DNA from: Gammaproteobacteria bacterium
GTDB taxonomy: Bacteria > Pseudomonadota > Gammaproteobacteria > Pseudomonadales > Halomonadaceae
Direction: 5' to 3'
Length of the DNA: 64,000 nucleotides
Assembly (NCBI GenBank): GCA_023485185.1
Contig: JAMCZP010000361.1
Coordinates: 345 to 64,344 of the forward strand
Position numbers and translations under genes: made by a program. Every line of letters begins with the position of its first letter. The first letter of the stretch is position 1. The notes under the pieces are model-generated. The model did no database searches. It worked only from the letters and a program-made list of their open reading frames with translations, and was not told the origin of the DNA. Shown one piece after another: positions 55,837 through 64,000 of this stretch.

Positions 55837-56628
55837 ATGCAAAAATTGATTATCGGTAGCCTAACGGCCCTTGCCCTAGCGATTAACGTTGCCAACGCCG
55901 AAACACGCAGCATTAAAATGGGCACCGTCGCAGGTCCTGAAACGGAAGTGATGGAAGTTGCCGCTCGGATTGCTAAAGAAGAGTTCGACCTGGATGTCGA
56001 AATCATCGAATTTACTGACTACGTCACCCCCAATGCCGCTTTGGCAGATGGCAGCCTAGATGCCAATGCCTACCAGCATGAGCCCTACCTGCAGTCGATG
56101 GTAAATGACCGTGGCTATGACTTGGCTATTGCGGGCTATACCTTCGTGTATCCGATCGGCGCCTACTCTGAAAAATATGACAGTATCGACGACCTGCCGG
56201 ACGGAGCCCAAATCGCGCTGCCCAACGACCCTTCCAATGAAGGTCGCGCGCTGATTTTGATGCACAACGAAGGCCTGATTACGCTGAATGATCCGACATT
56301 CCTTGAAGCAACGCCAATTGATATTGCCGAAAACCCACGCAACTTCCGCTTCCGCGAAATCGAAGCTGCCCAGTTGCCCCGTGTTCTTCCCGATGTCGAT
56401 ATGGCGTTTATTAACAATACCTTCGCCCAGCCAGCCGGCTTAAGCCTGGACGACGCCTTGATCAAAGAAGGCCCCGAGTCGCCCTACGTCAACCTGATCG
56501 CCGTTCGTGGCGGCGATGAAGATCGCGAAGAGATTCGCCAACTGATTGACGCTTATCAGCGTGATGAAGTTATTGAAAAAGCGGAAGAACTATTTAAAGG
56601 CGCAGCAGTACCGGGCTGGATTGAGTAA
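55837..56628 (+). CDS. metQ: Methionine-binding protein MetQ (non-lipidated)
   Basis: Periplasmic binding protein delivering methionine to MetNI. The Lipoprotein_9 family is recognised by MGTVAGPETEVMEVAA, DGSLDANAYQHEPYLQ and PNDPSNEGRALILMH. 263 residues. The signal peptide ends LAINVANA-ET with no lipobox cysteine, so unlike E. coli MetQ it seems to be a soluble protein. GGAGAG lies before the ATG; 105 bases separate it from metI. Confidence 0.92.
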   Translation: MQKLIIGSLTALALAINVANAETRSIKMGTVAGPETEVMEVAARIAKEEFDLDVEIIEFTDYVTPNAALADGSLDANAYQHEPYLQSMVNDRGYDLAIAGYTFVYPIGAYSEKYDSIDDLPDGAQIALPNDPSNEGRALILMHNEGLITLNDPTFLEATPIDIAENPRNFRFREIEAAQLPRVLPDVDMAFINNTFAQPAGLSLDDALIKEGPESPYVNLIAVRGGDEDREEIRQLIDAYQRDEVIEKAEELFKGAAVPGWIE

Positions 56629-56678
56629 CACTTAGTTAGCCGTAACGCTGCTGAGTAAAATCGTTGTTATAAACCGAT

Positions 56679-56708
56679 CAGGCCGGCGCTCATAAAAGCG
56701 CCGGCCTG
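56679..56708 (+). terminator. Perfect 12-bp hairpin after metQ
   Basis: CAGGCCGGCGCT (56679-56690) and AGCGCCGGCCTG (56697-56708), loop CATAAA. It has only a TT after it, so termination may be partial, with readthrough to the reductase gene. Confidence 0.55.
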
Positions 56709-56733
56709 TTGCGCTGTATAGATAAGGAAGTAT

Positions 56734-57219
56734 ATGCAAGCTACCGTCGACTACTCGCTACTTAACCGTCAGCTCGAAGCACTGCTCGATACCCGCGACT
56801 GGCTCACCAATAGCGCTCAGACCTGTGCCTTTATTCAACAGCAGCTTAGCGACCTTAACTGGGTGGGCTTTTATTTGCAGCACCAGCCCAATCTTCTGGG
56901 CTTAGGCCCCTTCCAAGGCCTACCCGCCTGCCACCCTATCCCCTTTAGCAAAGGCGTCTGTGGTGCCGCTGCTCGTGAACAAAAGACCCAGCGAGTGGAT
57001 GATGTACACGCGGTCGCTGACCACATTGCTTGCGACGCCAACTCACGTTCAGAATTAGTGGTTCCTATTGTTATTAACAGCCACCTCTGGGGCGTGCTCG
57101 ACTTAGATAGCCCTCTTTTCGCGCGTTTCACTGAACAGGATCAAATCGGCATTGAAGCCTTGGTCGCAACGTTTATACGTCAGACCGACTTACCCAACCT
57201 GACGAGCAGTGCCATTTAA
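56734..57219 (+). CDS. msrC: Free methionine-(R)-sulfoxide reductase (GAF domain, fRMsr)
   Basis: Reduces free methionine-R-sulfoxide in the cytosol, with thioredoxin as donor. The GAF-domain fRMsr hallmarks are visible: LGLGPFQGLPAC, KGVCGAAAREQKTQRVDDV and IACDANSRSELVVPI, which include the three conserved cysteines. 161 residues (E. coli 165). It follows metNIQ, so imported oxidised methionine would be repaired. AAGGAAG precedes the ATG. Confidence 0.93.
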   Translation: MQATVDYSLLNRQLEALLDTRDWLTNSAQTCAFIQQQLSDLNWVGFYLQHQPNLLGLGPFQGLPACHPIPFSKGVCGAAAREQKTQRVDDVHAVADHIACDANSRSELVVPIVINSHLWGVLDLDSPLFARFTEQDQIGIEALVATFIRQTDLPNLTSSAI

Positions 57220-57230
57220 CACACAAACAA

Positions 57231-57261
57231 AAACACCCCATGCCAAGGCATGGGGTGTTTT
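57231..57261. terminator. Bidirectional terminator between the reductase gene and the tRNAs
   Basis: AAACACCCCATGCC (57231-57244) and GGCATGGGGTGTTT (57247-57260) form a perfect stem. T follows on the plus strand and T-rich sequence on the minus strand. It serves msrC and the tRNA-Val pair. Confidence 0.85.
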
Positions 57262-57270
57262 CAATACAGC

Positions 57271-57347
57271 TGGTAGGACCAGGCGGATTTGAACCGCCGA
57301 CCTCCACGATGTCAACGTGGCGCTCTAACCAACTGAGCTATGGTCCT
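57271..57347 (-). tRNA. tRNA-Val (anticodon GAC)
   Basis: A 77-base tRNA with encoded CCA (57273-57271). Acceptor AGGACCA pairs with TGGTCCT, the anticodon arm is CCACG-TTGACAT-CGTGG with anticodon GAC, and the T arm contains GGTTCAAATCC. Second of a tandem pair. Confidence 0.96.
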
Positions 57348-57370
57348 GAAAATTGGTGCTGCCGAGTGAA

Positions 57371-57447
57371 TGGTAGGACCAGGCGGATTTGAACCGCCGA
57401 CCTCCACGATGTCAACGTGGCGCTCTAACCAACTGAGCTATGGTCCT
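57371..57447 (-). tRNA. tRNA-Val (anticodon GAC), second identical copy
   Basis: Identical in sequence to the copy at 57271-57347, 23 bases away; read first in the transcript. The promoter should lie just right of 57447. The tandem arrangement resembles valV-valW in E. coli. Confidence 0.96.
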
Positions 57448-57708
57448 ATCTAGGCGCTATTTACTAAGAGCTATCTAATTAGGCTCTATTGCGCAGAATA
57501 TTAAGCGCCCGCATGCCAAGCAACGGATGCGAATTTTACCCACTTGCCACTGAATTGCAAGCTATTTCCTTCCGTCATCAATATCTCGCTATACGGCCAA
57601 ACATCAAAATTTATCAGACCAATGGACACTCATCTCACTATGGAACTAGTCTTAGCGCTCGATATTATGGATAACATAAATTAATTATATAAATTAAGGG
57701 GGCAAACC
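57448..57708. other. Intergenic region, tRNA / EEP gene
   Basis: About 260 AT-rich bases holding the leftward tRNA promoter and the rightward promoter of the phosphatase gene. I see no other gene or RNA. Confidence 0.4.
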
Positions 57709-58779
57709 GTGCTTGGTCCTTTGCTAGGAAGCATAGCCATCGCGTTACTATTAGGCACCATTGTGGCACGCATTGAAGTGCACTGGTGGTGGATTCGGTG
57801 CTTTGAATTTCCCCGCCTGCAAATCGCTTCCCTGGCATTAGTTACCGCTATATTGACGGTATTTTTTGTTGATGATAGCCAATGGTATTGGGTAGCACTC
57901 ATTGCATCTGGCACTACGCTAATCATCCAGGCCAATTACATTTTACCCTGGACGCGAATTTGGCCTGTACAAGTGATGGCCGCTGAATCCCCCGAAGCCG
58001 AACGCACAGTGACGCTGCTCATCGCCAACGTACTAATGCCAAACCACCGGACTGAAAGGCTAATCGAGATGATTAAGCACCATCAGCCTGACATTGTACT
58101 GACCCTTGAATCGGATCAGTGGTGGCAAGACCAGCTAGATCCAGTTCTCGCAGAAAACTGGCCACACAGCGTTAAAGTTCCGCTCGATAATCTATACGGA
58201 ATGCACCTTTATTCACGCCTTGCTCTCGAGAACACTTCCATCGAGTGGCTAATTCAAGATGATATTCCTTCTATTCACACAAACATCACACTCGACAACG
58301 GCGAGCGCATTCGCCTATACGCAGTACACCCGCGCCCGCCCGCGCCAAGTGAAAGCGAGAAATCGCTTTGGCGCGACGCTGAACTACTGCTGATAGGTAA
58401 AAAAATCCATGAAGATCCCAAGCCTACGCTGGTGGCTGGAGACCTGAATGATGTGGCATGGTCGCGCACAACACGGCTTTTTTGTCGCGTGGGAGGCATG
58501 CTAGATCCACGCCGCGGACGCGGCATGTTCAGTACCTTCCATGCCAAATACCCCTTGTTGCGCTGGCCTTTAGATCACATCTTTGTGACAGAGCATTTCA
58601 CGCTCGTTAGCATGCAGCGCTTAGGTGCGTTTGGCTCAGATCATTTTCCTATCTTAGCAACGCTGTGTTATCGCCCCTCGCGCAAAGACGAAAATAAAGC
58701 GCCTGAAGCAAGTGCCGAGGAGCGCCAAGAAGCCAGTGAAACGATCCAAGAAGGCAAAACCGAAAAGCAAGAGACCTGA
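57709..58779 (+). CDS. Membrane-anchored endonuclease/exonuclease/phosphatase-family protein
   Basis: A 356-residue EEP-superfamily protein. N-terminal hydrophobic segments (about residues 3-20, 30-50 and 60-80) anchor it. The catalytic part (about 100-325) has LTLESDQWW, VAGDLNDVAWS, DHIFVTEHF and SDHFPI, the phosphatase/nuclease motifs. The C-terminus (about 325-356) is Glu/Lys-rich and disordered. The GTG start has AAGGGGG six bases upstream. The substrate (lipid, nucleic acid or other) cannot be told. Confidence 0.82.
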   Translation: MLGPLLGSIAIALLLGTIVARIEVHWWWIRCFEFPRLQIASLALVTAILTVFFVDDSQWYWVALIASGTTLIIQANYILPWTRIWPVQVMAAESPEAERTVTLLIANVLMPNHRTERLIEMIKHHQPDIVLTLESDQWWQDQLDPVLAENWPHSVKVPLDNLYGMHLYSRLALENTSIEWLIQDDIPSIHTNITLDNGERIRLYAVHPRPPAPSESEKSLWRDAELLLIGKKIHEDPKPTLVAGDLNDVAWSRTTRLFCRVGGMLDPRRGRGMFSTFHAKYPLLRWPLDHIFVTEHFTLVSMQRLGAFGSDHFPILATLCYRPSRKDENKAPEASAEERQEASETIQEGKTEKQET

Positions 58780-58816
58780 GTCACAACATTTTCATGCAGG
58801 CTAACTCACCACCTGC

Positions 58817-60193
58817 TTACTCAGGGATTCCACCCTGAGTGAGCGCCTTCGGATCAAGTAACCGCTCTAAGGTTTTTCTATCAAGGTCAGTCTTCTCTTC
58901 TGCCACGTCAATGATGGGTCGTCCCGCCTGATAAGCTTCTTTAGCAATGGCGGCAGCGGCGTTATAACCAATTTCCCCGTTTAAAGCGGTGACCAAAATC
59001 GGGTTACGCGCCAGCGGGCCCATCACATTATCTTCACGCACTTTGAACGTGGCGATGGCACGGTCAGCAAGTAGGCAAGCGGTATTACTCATTAAGCTAA
59101 TGGATGTCAGCAAATTGGAAGCCACCAGCGGTAACATGACATTTAACTGAAAATTACCACTTTGCCCCGCCACGGTAATGGCGGCATCCAAGCCGATCAC
59201 TTGGGCGGCTGCCTGAGCGGCTGACTCCGGAATCACCGGATTCACCTTACCCGGCATAATTGAACTTCCGGGCTGCAACGCCTCAAGCTCAATTTCACCC
59301 AACCCGGCTAATGGCCCGGAGTTCATCCAGCGCAGATCGTTGGCAATTTTCATAATCACGCAGGCCAACCCTTTCAACTGCCCAGACAGCTCCACGGCCG
59401 CATCTTGTGAAGAGAGGCTAGCGAAAAAACTATCGTTAGGCGTAAACAGTAACCCGGTTTGCTCGCTCAGTTCCTGGGCGACTTGCTCAGCAAACCCGAC
59501 TGGCGCATTGATACCGGTTCCCACCGCTGTACCACCCTGGGCTATGCGGCAAAGCCTTTGCATGGCGCTATCAAAACGCTCTATCGCCTGCCTTACTTGG
59601 CTCGACCAGGCCCCCATCTCTTGATCCATACGCAGAGGCATAGCATCCATCAAGTGAGTGCGGCCCGTTTTCACAATGTGACTTAACTCACCGGCACGCT
59701 GATCAATGGTATCGCGAAGATGTACTAGCGCTGGCCGCAGCGACGCATGTACCGCAATGGCCGCCGAAAGATGAATAGCCGTCGGAATAACATCATTGCT
59801 CGACTGGCCCATATTCACATGATCGTTTGGGGTTACCTCTACACCCTCTCGACTGGCCAGTGTTGCGAGCACCTCATTGACGTTCATATTGGTAGAAGTA
59901 CCCGACCCGGTTTGAAACACATCAATGGGAAACTGCTGATCGTGCTTGCCGGTTAACACCTCGCGAGCAGCCTTCTGAATTGCTTCGGCGCGGTCATCAT
60001 CAAGCCCACCTAATGTTTGGTTGGCGCGTGCTGCCGCAAGCTTAATTCGGGCAACTGCGTGAATAAAGGCGGTCGGCATAGGCGAATGCGAGACCGGAAA
60101 GTTGTTAATCGCCCGCTGCGTCTGAGCGCCATAAAGCGCATCGGCGGGCACTTCCAGTTCGCCCATGCTGTCGCGTTCCATACGTGTTGCCAT
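58817..60193 (-). CDS. fumC: Fumarate hydratase class II
   Basis: Iron-free fumarase that converts fumarate to malate in the TCA cycle. The 458 residues show TGSGTSTNMNVNEV (about 97-110), MGQSSNDVIPTA, the catalytic signature GSSIMPGKVNPVIPE (about 314-328) and IKLAAARANQTLGGL. This rules out argininosuccinate lyase and aspartase by its FumC-type sequence. AAAGGAGGA precedes the ATG at 60193. It stands alone. Confidence 0.93.
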   Translation of the reverse strand: MATRMERDSMGELEVPADALYGAQTQRAINNFPVSHSPMPTAFIHAVARIKLAAARANQTLGGLDDDRAEAIQKAAREVLTGKHDQQFPIDVFQTGSGTSTNMNVNEVLATLASREGVEVTPNDHVNMGQSSNDVIPTAIHLSAAIAVHASLRPALVHLRDTIDQRAGELSHIVKTGRTHLMDAMPLRMDQEMGAWSSQVRQAIERFDSAMQRLCRIAQGGTAVGTGINAPVGFAEQVAQELSEQTGLLFTPNDSFFASLSSQDAAVELSGQLKGLACVIMKIANDLRWMNSGPLAGLGEIELEALQPGSSIMPGKVNPVIPESAAQAAAQVIGLDAAITVAGQSGNFQLNVMLPLVASNLLTSISLMSNTACLLADRAIATFKVREDNVMGPLARNPILVTALNGEIGYNAAAAIAKEAYQAGRPIIDVAEEKTDLDRKTLERLLDPKALTQGGIPE

Positions 60194-60404
60194 TGCTCGT
60201 CCTCCTTTGATTAAAATAATTCCCGCCGTTAACTCTGAGCCATTAACCTGTAGATCGTTCGCTTAGTTATTAATCATCTGCATTACAACCTATTAAGAAC
60301 AAATGTTGCGCTGCACAAAAGCAGTTGCTATGCTGCACCGCAAGATAGATTGAAAATTCTGCTTCTACTTCCAGCAGTCTATGATCACCCCGGAGGGTAT
60401 AAAT

Positions 60405-60779
60405 ATGCGTACTGTAAATACTAACGAAATGACTCAACAATTTGACAACATGTTCATGGCACCCATGCGTGCCTATATGGCTTTAAGTGTCGATTACACT
60501 GAGAAAATGATCAACGCTCAAATGGATGCAAGCAAAGCCTACGTTGATACCGGCATTGCTCAAATGCGCCAAATGATGGACGTGAAAGATGCAGAAGGCC
60601 TGCGCAGCTATATGGAAGGCCAGCAAAAAGTGGTTAAAGAATTAGCTGAGCGCGCTAAAGGAGATGCCGACAAAGTCGTTTCTCTGCAGCAGGACTTTAT
60701 TCAGAAAAGCCAGAAAATTACTGAAGACAATGTGAAGCAAGCGCAAACGGCTGCTAGCAAGATGAGCAAAACCGCTTAA
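60405..60779 (+). CDS. Phasin family protein
   Basis: A 124-residue amphipathic helical protein, with MTQQFDNMFMAPMRAYMALSVDYTEKM-type N-terminal helix and later KVVKELAERAKGDADKVVSLQQDF. Phasins coat polyhydroxyalkanoate granules, which Halomonas cells store. ATG at 60405, with GGAGGG upstream. It is transcribed alone and ends in a strong terminator. The 211-base upstream region (60194-60404) holds the promoter. Confidence 0.83.
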   Translation: MRTVNTNEMTQQFDNMFMAPMRAYMALSVDYTEKMINAQMDASKAYVDTGIAQMRQMMDVKDAEGLRSYMEGQQKVVKELAERAKGDADKVVSLQQDFIQKSQKITEDNVKQAQTAASKMSKTA

Positions 60780-60828
60780 GTCACTCCTTTTTGGAGGCTC
60801 TTTAAGCGAGCAGCGTGCTTCGCACGGT

Positions 60829-60869
60829 AAAAACGCCCTCGTCGGCTTCATGCTGACGAGGGCGTTTTT
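60829..60869. terminator. Bidirectional terminator between phasin and hda
   Basis: AAAAACGCCCTCGTC (60829-60843) pairs with GACGAGGGCGTTTTT (60855-60869). The loop holds a small extra stem. It ends rightward phasin transcripts; the minus strand has a T run too and hda ends at 60871. Confidence 0.9.
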
Positions 60870-60870
60870 G

Positions 60871-61578
60871 TTACCAGCCGAGCGCCGACTTCACGAACGG
60901 AATGGTAAGCTTGCGCTTGGCCGACAATGACGCTTTATCGAGTGTTTCAACGGCACGACATAACTCACCTAATTCACGCGGGCCGCGGTGCAGAATATAG
61001 CGCCCCACATCATCAGGAAGCTGCATTCCTCTTACGCTGGCACGCAGCTTTAGGGCAGCCAAGCGCTCATTGTCATCTTCTAACGGGTGAACATGAAACG
61101 TGACCCCCCAGGTTAAACGCGAAGCTAAGTCGGGCAAAACCACATTCAACTGCCGGGGGGATGCACTGGCAACAATAATCAGCTTTTTTCCAGCATCGCG
61201 CAGACGGTTGAAGGCGTGAAACAGCGCCTCTTCCCAACGCTTGCGTCCAATCACGCACTCTAAATCATCAATGGCAACGAGATCCAAGCGCTCAATATCT
61301 TCAAGCATTAATGGTGGAAAGTGGCCTAGATCATTTAATGGCAGGTAAAGTGCGCGTTTATCAGCATCTGACGCCGCGTGGCACGCGGCTTGAAGCAGGT
61401 GGCTACGCCCTACGCCTGGCGCTCCCCATAAATAGAGAAACTGCTCCCCCTCAGCCGTTAGCTGCTGTGACACATGCTCAAGTAGCGGCGCGTTTGTTCG
61501 CGCCGCATAATAGTTATCGAAGGTTGCATCGTCACGCAATCCTACCCCTAGGGGAAGCTGTGCCGGCGGACGGCTCAT
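60871..61578 (-). CDS. hda: DnaA regulatory inactivator Hda
   Basis: AAA+ DnaA homologue that, with the sliding clamp, stimulates ATP hydrolysis on DnaA to prevent re-initiation. YLWGAPGVGRSHLLQAAC (Walker A-like) and LVAIDDLECVIGR are family-typical. The N-terminal QLPLGVGL fits the clamp-binding QL[SP]LP-like motif. 235 residues. Its start overlaps the perM stop by four bases (ATGA), and it shares the perM-hda / purM-purN order with many gammaproteobacteria. Confidence 0.94.
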   Translation of the reverse strand: MSRPPAQLPLGVGLRDDATFDNYYAARTNAPLLEHVSQQLTAEGEQFLYLWGAPGVGRSHLLQAACHAASDADKRALYLPLNDLGHFPPLMLEDIERLDLVAIDDLECVIGRKRWEEALFHAFNRLRDAGKKLIIVASASPRQLNVVLPDLASRLTWGVTFHVHPLEDDNERLAALKLRASVRGMQLPDDVGRYILHRGPRELGELCRAVETLDKASLSAKRKLTIPFVKSALGW

Positions 61579-62723
61579 AGGGACTCCCTGTGGTCTGGTC
61601 GACTAGAGGCTTCATGACTAGACGCATGGCGCTCCAGTTCAATATGATGGGAAGAACTCTCTTCCAAAATCGTCGTATGCTTATCGTTATATAGTTCGCT
61701 GTGCTGATAGCGAATTTTTACTTCTTTCAAGAGCACCAGAATCACAGCAGCAATAGGCAGTGCCAACAATACACCGGTTAGCCCAAACAGACGGCCCCCC
61801 GCCAGAACGGCGAAAATGACCGCCACCGGGTGTAACCCTATTTTATCGCCTAGCAATTTAGGCTGCAGCACCACACTTTCTGCGATTTGTCCGACGCTGA
61901 AAACAGCAATAACACCAACCACTCCCCACCAGGTTCCAAATTGAAACAGCGCAACGACAACAGCAATGATCAGCCCTACGATAAAGCCTAAGAACGGCAC
62001 AATACTCACTAAGCCAGATACAACACCAATTAATAGGCCAAAGTTAAGCCCCATCAATGTTAACCCGATCGCATAAATAACGCCTAAACACATCATTACC
62101 AGCAACTGTCCGCGCAAAAATGAAGACAGCACTTCATCGCAGCGGCGTGCTAACCTAAAGGTGTCATCAGCAAACTGACGCGGGATTAAGTTAGCAATGC
62201 TAGACAACAAACGGTTCCAATCTAAAAGTAGATAAAACGTTACGACGGGTATTAGTGCGACATACGTTATCCAAGTGACAAACGCCATGCCGGAGCGACC
62301 AATTTGGCCTAACGCTTGCGCCAAATAGCCACCTGCATTCTGCCAGTTTTCAGCCAGCGCCTCTTGCACATTGCCAAGCTCAGTTGCTAAATCGTAGCCG
62401 GTCCACTCTTGCACCTGAGGCCCTAACACATTCTCTACCCAGTCAAACACGCTAGGTATGGCATCACCCAGTTGCTTTAACTGCTGAACGATAAGCGGTA
62501 TTAAAATCAGCAGGCTCGTCACCAGCATTACCAGCAGTACTAAAAAGACACTGCACACTGCCAGTGGCCGATTCATACCCCAGCGCTGAAAACGGTTAGC
62601 TAATGGGTCGGCTAAATAAGCGAGAATCATCCCAGCAATAAAAGGCATCAGTACTGCATCTAACAAAAAAATCAGGCCACCGATCACCACTAATAGCAGG
62701 ATACCCCACCAAGAATTACGCAT
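61575..62723 (-). CDS. AI-2E family transporter (PerM-like)
   Basis: A 382-residue inner-membrane protein with about seven helices, of the PerM/YdiK/TqsA group. Conserved segments are IPVVTFYLLLDWNRL, FLGFIVGLIIAVVVAL and the C-terminal GLHPVAVIFAVLAGG. The C-terminus (about 345-382) is polar. Transport substrate is not known. GAGAGGG precedes the ATG. Confidence 0.87.
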   Translation of the reverse strand: MRNSWWGILLLVVIGGLIFLLDAVLMPFIAGMILAYLADPLANRFQRWGMNRPLAVCSVFLVLLVMLVTSLLILIPLIVQQLKQLGDAIPSVFDWVENVLGPQVQEWTGYDLATELGNVQEALAENWQNAGGYLAQALGQIGRSGMAFVTWITYVALIPVVTFYLLLDWNRLLSSIANLIPRQFADDTFRLARRCDEVLSSFLRGQLLVMMCLGVIYAIGLTLMGLNFGLLIGVVSGLVSIVPFLGFIVGLIIAVVVALFQFGTWWGVVGVIAVFSVGQIAESVVLQPKLLGDKIGLHPVAVIFAVLAGGRLFGLTGVLLALPIAAVILVLLKEVKIRYQHSELYNDKHTTILEESSSHHIELERHASSHEASSRPDHRESL

Positions 62724-62920
62724 ACATCCCTCTCAATCTTGGATTTAATCCGAGCACTAACTATGCCGGATATAAGCGAAAGTCGCTCGTTTAGCATTGC
62801 TTAATGTGTGACAGCGGTGCGAGCTGGGCCGCTGGGTGTTACAATCCGCTGCAGTAATCGCCCAGCACTGGCTATGTCGCCAGCACTACCAGCACCGCTA
62901 TTTGCTTCACAGGATCTGTC

Positions 62921-63988
62921 ATGACCGAGACCTCCTCTTCTTCGGCTACTCCTTCCCTCAGCTACAAGGACGCAGGCGTCGATATTGATGCCGGTAACGC
63001 CCTGGTTGACCGCATCAAACACGTTGCCAAACGCACGACTCGCCCAGAAGTAATGGGCGGGCTGGGTGGTTTCGGTGCGCTTTGCGAAATTCCAGCAGGC
63101 TATCGGCAACCCGTGCTTGTCTCGGGCACAGATGGCGTCGGCACTAAGCTGCGCCTGGCAATGGATCTTGGCAAACACGATACGATTGGTATTGATTTAG
63201 TTGCCATGTGTGTCAACGATTTGATCGTTGCCGGAGCCGAGCCACTGCTATTTCTTGACTACTATGCCACGGGTAAGCTCGATGTGGATATTGCTGCTGA
63301 CGTTGTCACCGGTATTGGTGCCGGTTGCGAGCTGGCAGGATGCGCGTTGGTAGGTGGGGAAACCGCCGAAATGCCGGGCATGTACGAAGGCAGCGACTAT
63401 GATCTGGCAGGCTTTTGCGTGGGTGTCGTTGAAAAATCAGATATTTTAGATGGCAGCAAAGTAGCCGAAGGGGATGTGATTCTTGGCTTGGCATCATCGG
63501 GGCCGCACTCCAACGGCTACTCGCTGATTCGTAAAATTCTCGACGTCAGCAACGCCTCGCTGGACACTGACATCGCAGGCACCAGCCTCGCTGATGCGCT
63601 CATGGTGCCCACCCGCATCTACGTTAAATCGCTGCTCTCTTTGATGCGCGGCAGCGAGATTGCTGTGCACGCCCTATCGCATATTACCGGTGGCGGCCTG
63701 CTGGAAAATATTCCTCGCGTGCTGCCCGACGACCTCGCCGCCCATATTGATATCAACAGTTGGCAGCGCCCGGCGGTATTTGACTGGCTACAAGCCAAAG
63801 GCAACGTCAATGAAACCGAAATGCACCGTGTGCTTAACTGCGGCATCGGCATGGTAGTAGTGGTACCTGAGCAACAAGCGGAGCAAGCTATCGCTCATCT
63901 GGAAGCTGAAGGTGAGTCTGTTTACCGCCTGGGCCAGATTGTTAAACGTCAAGAGGAAGCCGTTATTCTGGAGAACCTCTCGGCATGA
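62921..63988 (+). CDS. purM: Phosphoribosylformylglycinamidine cyclo-ligase (AIR synthase)
   Basis: Fifth step of de novo purine synthesis, forming 5-aminoimidazole ribotide. 355 residues. [43 protein letters not shown] and [11 protein letters not shown] are clear PurM signatures. The stop overlaps the next start by four bases (ATGA), as in purM-purN operons. It diverges from perM. About 197 bases of promoter region lie upstream, with no visible PurR box. Confidence 0.96.
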   Translation: MTETSSSSATPSLSYKDAGVDIDAGNALVDRIKHVAKRTTRPEVMGGLGGFGALCEIPAGYRQPVLVSGTDGVGTKLRLAMDLGKHDTIGIDLVAMCVNDLIVAGAEPLLFLDYYATGKLDVDIAADVVTGIGAGCELAGCALVGGETAEMPGMYEGSDYDLAGFCVGVVEKSDILDGSKVAEGDVILGLASSGPHSNGYSLIRKILDVSNASLDTDIAGTSLADALMVPTRIYVKSLLSLMRGSEIAVHALSHITGGGLLENIPRVLPDDLAAHIDINSWQRPAVFDWLQAKGNVNETEMHRVLNCGIGMVVVVPEQQAEQAIAHLEAEGESVYRLGQIVKRQEEAVILENLSA

Positions 63989-64000
63989 CCAATACGGACT
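63985..64000 (+). CDS. purN: Start of the next gene, probably purN (truncated by the window end)
   Basis: ATG overlapping the purM stop (ATGA) opens a reading frame starting M-T-N-T-D. The order purM-purN is usual in gammaproteobacteria. Only five codons are visible, so the call rests on position alone. Confidence 0.5.

Noticed and set aside
62724..62920. ZTP riboswitch or PurR box before purM
   Set aside because: Neither the ZTP core nor an ACGCAAACG-type PurR site is visible.
1..64000. Mobile elements, prophage, CRISPR or toxin-antitoxin loci
   Set aside because: No transposase, integrase, phage structural, Cas or typical toxin-antitoxin pairs are seen; repeats found are short tandem copies only.

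Overview
The window reads as ordinary chromosome from a gammaproteobacterium of the Halomonadaceae (Halomonas/Vreelandella type); this is inferred from gene content and order, not from a database search. Supporting signs are the psrA-lexA divergence with nagZ alongside, the perM-hda / purM-purN block, pqiABC, a phasin, a short-Q-loop bd oxidase with cydDC, moderate GC and acidic proteins. I see no phage, insertion sequence, integrase or CRISPR array. Nearly all the DNA is coding, in short operons with tight or overlapping junctions.

Layout. 1-130: promoter and boxA leader of an rRNA operon running leftward out of the window. 0.3-8.2 kb: a di-haem peroxidase, then a leftward cydA-cydB-cydD-cydC operon with an adenine deaminase behind it. 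8.4-22.5 kb: a Na+/Ca2+ exchanger, pqiABC, a HhH protein, RhlE, an unknown protein, an MFS carrier, L-asparaginase, a DUF2789 protein, a TVP38/SRPBCC pair, and the queuosine genes queC-queE-queD-like-ykgJ behind a structured leader. 22.5-27.1 kb: a 1299-residue BTAD/AAA/TPR regulator and miaE. 27.6-34.7 kb: acnB, rraA, a membrane glycerophosphodiesterase and ggt. 34.9-38.4 kb: divergent ppsA/ppsR. 38.4-42.3 kb: psrA-ldt-nagZ-hpt leftward and lexA rightward. 42.4-47.7 kb: a CbiM-like membrane protein, purU, an RNase J-type nuclease, and mobB-moaCD(fused)-moaE. 47.8-53.7 kb: a nucleobase salvage block (uraA, upp, ung, gpt, apt, an NCS2 purine permease), then ribE. 53.8-57.2 kb: a SAM-II riboswitch with terminator, metN-metI-metQ and a free methionine-R-sulfoxide reductase. 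57.2-64 kb: two identical tRNA-Val(GAC), an EEP-family phosphatase, fumC, a phasin, perM-hda and purM with the start of purN.

How it works together. Nucleobase reuse is heavily represented: adenine deaminase, Hpt, Gpt, Apt, Upp and two permeases lie in one 64-kb stretch. Methionine supply forms one module, with SAM-sensing RNA, the importer and the repair enzyme together. Peptidoglycan recycling (NagZ plus a cytosolic YkuD enzyme) sits under the fatty-acid regulator PsrA. PpsA and its regulator PpsR are divergent neighbours.

The most interesting items are the SAM-II riboswitch with its terminator ahead of metNIQ, the two-domain QueD-like enzyme whose catalytic residues are split between complementary T-fold halves, the MoaC-MoaD fusion, the BTAD regulator with a degenerate nucleotide-cyclase-like domain, the structured queC leader, and several perfect palindromes upstream of metabolic genes. 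No complete undescribed system is evident; the unknown parts are single proteins and regulatory sites.
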